64,000 nt of DNA from Spinellus fusiger (Eukaryota > Mucoromycota > Mucoromycetes > Mucorales > Phycomycetaceae): contig JALLLS010000033.1 of the NCBI GenBank assembly GCA_025094145.1, positions 285,711-349,710 on the forward strand. The letters run 5' to 3'. This document shows, piece after piece, positions 60,081 through 64,000 of the stretch (its first letter is position 1; every line of letters begins with the position of its first letter). The notes beneath the pieces are model-generated. The model worked only from the letters and a program-made list of their open reading frames with translations, made no database searches and was not told the origin of the DNA. The translations under genes and the position numbers were made by a program.

Positions 60081-60565
60081 ATATCTAATATCAATGTTGT
60101 CTTTGGGTTTTTAGGCCAAAGGTATACAGAACAGTAGAATGTGTAGTTAAACTCTGTTGTTTATTGAATAGAATTGTTATGTCTTTTATACTTTTCTAAT
60201 GGTATAGATTCAGGGGTTAACTATCAATATCCTTTGATATTTGATAGAGTCTCCTTCTTAGTTTGGTAATAAATCAATCCTAATTCCCAAAAGAGTGATT
60301 CTTCCAATTATGGGAAAACTCTTTATGACATCAAAGATAACAAAACAATATGTTTACACTAAACATTTTCAAAAGTTCTGTTATGATAGGCAAGATGGCC
60401 AATCAGCTGGCTTGGTTAACAATGAGTTGCTGAGAAGTCATGTATAAAATAGATAGTCTCAATGAACTTGCATTTTTTTGAAGACATTATGTATATAAAC
60501 CATAGAATAGACACCTTCAATAAACATCAAATTTTCCTTGTTGTTTCTGAATCATATTGTAGAGG

Positions 60566-60790
60566 CTAAGCTTGCTCTAAGTATTGAAACAGACAGTAAT
60601 ACCCATTCTTTCCCCTATTTTCTATTTCTATCACAATCTCTATATCTGTCCCTGTAACACCATAGGTTACATACACTTGTTTGTCCACTGTCACTATTGT
60701 TGGTGAATTCCTTTTGGTCTCCATTATCACTCTTCCTGCTAATTCAGAAAGACTACATCCATTAAGAACATTCCCCAATTCCCTCTTTTG
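60566..60790 (-). pseudogene. Fragment of an unidentified retroelement ORF end
   Basis: A 70-codon frame: NVLNGCSLSELAGRVIMETK, VDKQVYVTYGVTGTDIEIVI, ending LFQYLEQA and stop. The last residues and following bases recur at 37244-37300. The alternation of beta-strand-like hydrophobics could be a decayed aspartic protease (Asp changed to Asn in LNGCS), but this is weak. Confidence 0.35.
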
Positions 60791-61318
60791 TGTGCAGTCT
60801 TTGTGTTGGTAGCCAATCTCTCTTGAGACCTACTTACCTCTTAGATCTTTCACTGCCTATATGTAAGGGACCACTGGGAACAGGTAGGAAGAAGGTACTA
60901 GGTGTTGTGCATAATAAACAAGATATAGTGTAGAGTCTGAGCTGATAGCAGATATCAGAATGCAGATTTATTTAAGACAATTGGATAAGTATTTATACTG
61001 TAGATTCTATGGTACTATCCAATTACTAAGTGAAATATGCTATACAAATAATAAAGGAGTGTATGATCAGTGACATGGAATAAAGGAGTGGTATTAATGG
61101 TGGGGAAAATGGTGTAAAAAGGAGTGTTCAGATTAGGTCATCACACTATAATTACAGTTCTTATAGAGTGACTAATGAGAAATGTTTTAAATATAAAAAT
61201 TATGAATTGTATAAATGAATTTAAATATTTGTTAACATACCAAATATTATTCTAAAAGATTCTCAATATGTGAATAGCACCTTCCATCCAAAAATTCATA
61301 TAATAAAGATGAGATAAA
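60791..61318. other. AT-rich intergenic DNA
   Basis: No gene, RNA or recognised repeat seen. It is the 3' flank of tRNA-Tyr. Confidence 0.45.
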
Positions 61319-61401
61319 TCCGGCTTACCAGATTCGAACTAGTGACCTAAGGATTACAATTTCATTACAGTCCTCCGCTCTACCAACTGAGCTAAAGCCG
61401 G
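61319..61401 (-). tRNA. tRNA-Tyr (anticodon GTA) with a 10-nt intron
   Basis: Acceptor CCGGCTT/AAGCCGG, D arm GCTCAGTTGGTAGAGC, anticodon loop CTGTAA followed by a ~10-nt insertion (TGAAATTGTA) before ATCCTT, and T arm TCACTAGTTCGAATCTGGTAA (one mismatch-type pair). Discriminator A. The insertion is placed after position 37, the canonical site for nuclear tRNA introns removed by the tRNA splicing endonuclease. The mature tRNA is 73 nt before CCA. Confidence 0.93.
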
Positions 61402-61608
61402 GACTCTCTTTCACTTTGTCCTCACTTTTGGTAAGTTTTCAAATTTTAACTAACTTTTTTCCACCCCATCTATTTGCATCCAGTACATTTTTGGGTGCAT
61501 CCATCTGCTGCCTTTTCGAATCCATTGTCTGTTTTCCTCTAGGCCTATTTCTCAATGAGCTTCTCTCCCTTTCCTTTGGGAACACCTTTACACCTTGTCT
61601 CTGGTGCC

Positions 61609-62592
61609 ATGGAGACCACCACCGAACCACCACCTAGTCCGGCCCTGTCGGACTTCCAATCCCTGACTGCCTTGGTTTTAGGCCTGGCAAAAAAGGTCCA
61701 GGAGCTAGAGAGCTCCAAGGCTGATATCTTGGCTCTGAGAGGTCGGATTTCAGAGCTTGAGGCGGAGAACGAAAGCCTGCGACGTCGCGCAACCGTCACA
61801 ACACCGGTCACACCTATGGCGTCATCGTCGGAGGTAAAAAACACAAAAATTACTAACAATATGTTGGTTTCTCCCGTCTCTTCTTCAGGATTTTCCCCCC
61901 TGGCTGCCTCTGCCAATGCTGTCAAAACAGCAAAGGACTCCTCCTGGGCCACTGTGGCCAAGAAAAACCGCCCTGCTCCTGCTCCCAGACCTAGGACTTC
62001 CCAAAGGAAGTTTGAGGCTAATGTCCGAGTCTTTTCTGAGGCTTCTGATGTCACAGGACATCAGTATATCTACATCCCCCGGTCAAGAAAGATGACCAGA
62101 CAAGAGGTCCGTCGCCGCCTTTGTGTCTTTGGTCTGGAGCCCTCCCGTCTGCTGGACATTTGTTTCCCTGCCCGCTCTGTCCTTGACCTGTTGGTCCATA
62201 ATGGGTATGCCCCCACTGTCCTGGAGCTCTTGGAGAAGGCTCAGGTGAAGGTCATCTCTGGGTTTGAGCCCCTGGACCCCAAACACCTGGCTGACCCTGC
62301 CTTTGCCAGCCTGTCTTCTGAGGAATTGGAAGACAAGGCCCATGAAGTGCACTGTAAGAGGTGCATCCTGGCCCTGACCCACCTCCGCACCCCCCTGATC
62401 CCCTCTGTGGCCAAGTCCTTCCTTTCTGTTGGCTGGATCTCTGAGGAAGACCTCAAGGAGATCCTCTCCAACCCTGCCCGTGCTGTCCGCCACCGTGACC
62501 AGGCCTTCTCCATCAGTGATGATGAGATGAGTGAAGTCTCCTCCTCCCCCTCCTTTACCCCTATAACCCATGATGACAATCTTGATTTATGA
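61609..62592 (+). CDS. LINE-B ORF1 protein, intact
   Basis: 327 aa from METTTEPPP; an in-frame ATG also lies at 61555. Coiled coil (LGLAKKVQELESSKADILAL, GRISELEAENESLRRR), then KDSSWATVAKKN. The conserved LINE-B domain follows: YIYIPRSRKMTRQEVRRRL, LLDICFPARSVLDLLVH, KHLADPAFASLSSEEL, HCKRCILALTHLR and VAKSFLSVGWISEEDL, with an acidic C-terminus. Conservation against copy 1 is strongest in CFPARSV and the GWI segment. No CCHC knuckle, unlike LINE-A. The stop TGA (62590-62592) overlaps the ORF2 start. Confidence 0.88.
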   Translation: METTTEPPPSPALSDFQSLTALVLGLAKKVQELESSKADILALRGRISELEAENESLRRRATVTTPVTPMASSSEVKNTKITNNMLVSPVSSSGFSPLAASANAVKTAKDSSWATVAKKNRPAPAPRPRTSQRKFEANVRVFSEASDVTGHQYIYIPRSRKMTRQEVRRRLCVFGLEPSRLLDICFPARSVLDLLVHNGYAPTVLELLEKAQVKVISGFEPLDPKHLADPAFASLSSEELEDKAHEVHCKRCILALTHLRTPLIPSVAKSFLSVGWISEEDLKEILSNPARAVRHRDQAFSISDDEMSEVSSSPSFTPITHDDNLDL

Positions 62593-64000
62593 GTGAGTCC
62601 ATAAAGGTAAGTTTATGGAATGCCAATGGTCTTCAGACAACCATTGTGCATGATGTATTGTCCCACTGTCCCCTCTCCTCCATTCTTTTTATCACAGAAA
62701 CCTGGCTTCTTCCCCCTGCCTGTCTACCTACAGACTGGGAGCAATTCCATCTGTATGGCTCTCCTGTTCTCTCTGCCAACCATGGCTCTATGGGTGTCTC
62801 TGCTCTGGTGTCTCCTTCCTTTCCCTTTCCTGTCTACCAACTTCCTTCTCCAAACAAGTATACCCTTTCTTTGAAAGTGGGACCACTTCGTTTTCTATGC
62901 CTGTACCTCCCCCCTTCTATGCCACGTTCTCACTTTATGTCTGTCCTTTCTTCTCTTCCTATTTTCCCCAACACCATCTTGTGTGGTGACTTCAATGCAA
63001 GGCTGGGTGACATTACTGGTGATGCAGTGATGTCTCCCCGTGGCTCTGCCATGGTTCCATGGCTTGAGGAGTGGTCCCTGTCTGTGTTGAACTCTTCTCT
63101 TTCCTATGGCACTGCTACCTGGCATGGTTTCTGGCGTGATCGCACATGCACAAGTATCATTGACCTGTTTCTATGCAATTTCCCTATGACCCTCCCTTCT
63201 ATGAATATCTTTTCTGACCTCTCCCTTGGCTCTGACCACCGTATGCTTACCCTTTCCTTTACCTATGACATGTCCTCTACCTCCCCTTCATCATTCATTC
63301 ACCCCCGACGCCTCTGGAATCTGTCAAGACTACAAGAAGAAGATCCATGCAACCTGTACATTTCCACATTCACCTCCCTCTCCCAACCCCTATGCACCCA
63401 ACTACAATCCCTTGTGTCTTCCCCTCCCCCTACTTGCCCACTCATTGACAGTCTCAATGACTCACTCAATGAGTGTATCTACCTATCTCTGGATGCAGCT
63501 CTGGGTACCAAGACTCCTCGGCCGTCCCATTGGAAAAAGTACTGGTCTCCTGCTCTACAATCTGCTGCTGCCAACAGGGAAAAGTGCTACAGAAAGTGGC
63601 ACTACTGCACTGGCATTGACAAGGTCCACTGGTGGTCAAAGTACAAGGCTGCCCATGCTTCCTTTGTGTCTGCTGTCCTGTCAGCAAAACGTATGTCATG
63701 GCAGAATTTCTGCAAGTCACTTGAGACCAACTTTTCCAAGGCTTCAGCCAAGGTCAAGCATCTCAAGGGGCGCCACACTTCCACTCCTTCCTTCACCCAC
63801 CCTGATGGTCCAGCTGTTGCTGTAAAAGTGATGGCTGACCATCTTGAAACTGTATATAGTGGTGACATCCTTCCTTCCTCCCGTCCTCCCCCTCCTGGTC
63901 CCTTTACTTCCCTCCTTCCCTTCTCCTCCTATGCTCCCCTTCCTTCCCCTGGTGTGTCTGGTGTGTCTGGTGTGTCTGGTGTTCCTGGTGTTTGTTGTCT
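62589..64000 (+). CDS. LINE-B ORF2 (AP endonuclease part), open to window end
   Basis: The first 470 codons of ORF2 are uninterrupted; the reverse transcriptase lies beyond the window. The ATG is inside ATGA with the ORF1 stop. Motifs: VSLWNANGLQ, ILFITETWLLPP (catalytic ET-W), SMGVSALVS, LRFLCLYLPPSM, TILCGDFNARLG (GDFN), TSIIDLFLCNFP and LGSDHRMLTLSF (SDH), all needed for AP-type endonuclease activity. Then comes a linker with Trp/Lys-rich stretches and HPDGPAVAVKVMADHLETV, ending in a Val-Ser-Gly tandem repeat (63955-63985) just before the expected RT start. Confidence 0.9.
   Translation, partial: MSESIKVSLWNANGLQTTIVHDVLSHCPLSSILFITETWLLPPACLPTDWEQFHLYGSPVLSANHGSMGVSALVSPSFPFPVYQLPSPNKYTLSLKVGPLRFLCLYLPPSMPRSHFMSVLSSLPIFPNTILCGDFNARLGDITGDAVMSPRGSAMVPWLEEWSLSVLNSSLSYGTATWHGFWRDRTCTSIIDLFLCNFPMTLPSMNIFSDLSLGSDHRMLTLSFTYDMSSTSPSSFIHPRRLWNLSRLQEEDPCNLYISTFTSLSQPLCTQLQSLVSSPPPTCPLIDSLNDSLNECIYLSLDAALGTKTPRPSHWKKYWSPALQSAAANREKCYRKWHYCTGIDKVHWWSKYKAAHASFVSAVLSAKRMSWQNFCKSLETNFSKASAKVKHLKGRHTSTPSFTHPDGPAVAVKVMADHLETVYSGDILPSSRPPPPGPFTSLLPFSSYAPLPSPGVSGVSGVSGVPGVCC

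Larger units (their letters stand above)
59100..60345. repeat. Large inverted repeat with mobile-element insertions in the loop
   Basis: Arms 59100-59365 and 60085-60345 are reverse complements with moderate divergence. Shared: GGCCTAAAAACCCAAAGACAAC against GTTGTCTTTGGGTTTTTAGGCC, TAAACAACAGAGTTTAACTACAC, and CCAAACTAAGAAGGAGACTCTAT. The ~720-bp spacer holds a partial Ty3-like LTR and an LTR-B. It may be two opposed copies of one LTR-type element. Confidence 0.75.
61405..64000 (+). mobile_element. LINE-B copy 2, apparently intact, runs off the window
   Basis: Starts within about 150-200 bp of the tRNA-Tyr 5' end. ORF1 and ORF2 are both open, with no stop or frameshift up to 64000. Base composition (C-rich coding strand, much less A/T) contrasts with its surroundings and with the decayed copies, as expected of a recent insertion. 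The exact 5' end and target duplication cannot be defined without the 3' end. Confidence 0.88.

Overview
This window is nuclear DNA of a filamentous or early-diverging fungus. The evidence is an AT-rich background, short spliceosomal introns (39-150 nt, most of them 40-90), a fungal-type RTT106 histone chaperone, a Yap1/Pap1-type bZIP, a SigF-like NTF2 protein, and many Tc1/mariner, Ty3-like and LINE relics. A Mucoromycota-like fungus is my best guess from the mobile-element mix and gene style; the exact lineage is inference. There are no operons, CRISPR arrays or bacterial features.

Layout. 1-29.3 kb is gene-bearing. It holds an AP-1-like bZIP factor (4743-5931, -), a Derlin (9399-10552, -), a SigF-like NTF2-fold membrane protein (12849-13882, +), proteasome ATPase RPT1 (19440-21412, -), an unrecognised Ser-rich protein (22408-23193, -), the ribosome-biogenesis factor TMA16 (26466-27303, -) and RTT106 (28083-29324, +). 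These genes are separated by AT-rich DNA carrying decayed Tc1/mariner copies (2.8-3.9, 10.9-12.0, 17.2-18.5 kb) and a LINE 3' fragment (16.5-17.2 kb). TMA16 and RTT106 are divergent over a 780-bp shared promoter region. I rebuilt full exon structures for five of these genes; every junction keeps phase. Two introns (one in Derlin, one in RPT1) are GC-AG, and TMA16 has an intron directly after its ATG.

29.6-64 kb is a mobile-element island with no recognised host protein gene. It has a nested LTR cluster (31.1-37.5 kb) in which a decayed Ty3-like element (31718-37108, 214/217-bp LTRs) sits inside an older solo LTR with a 4-bp TTAT duplication. It also has two LINE families: LINE-A (zinc-knuckle ORF1; copies at 37.8-42.5 (-), 42.7-48.0 (+) and fragments) and LINE-B (coiled-coil ORF1; copies at 48.6-54.4 (-) and 61.4-64.0+ (+)). 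Several solo LTRs of a ~578-bp family, a tRNA-like SINE, tRNA-Lys(CTT) and an intron-containing tRNA-Tyr(GTA) complete it.

The most interesting signals are: (i) LINE-B copies and a SINE lying head-on to the 5' flanks of both tRNA genes, which suggests tRNA-directed insertion; (ii) the LINE-B copy at the right edge, which is open in ORF1 and in ORF2 up to the window end with an ATGA stop/start overlap, so it may be active; (iii) LINE copies preceded by 3' tails of their own family in the same orientation; (iv) a group of very short LTRs with TGTT...AACA ends and 4-bp target duplications.
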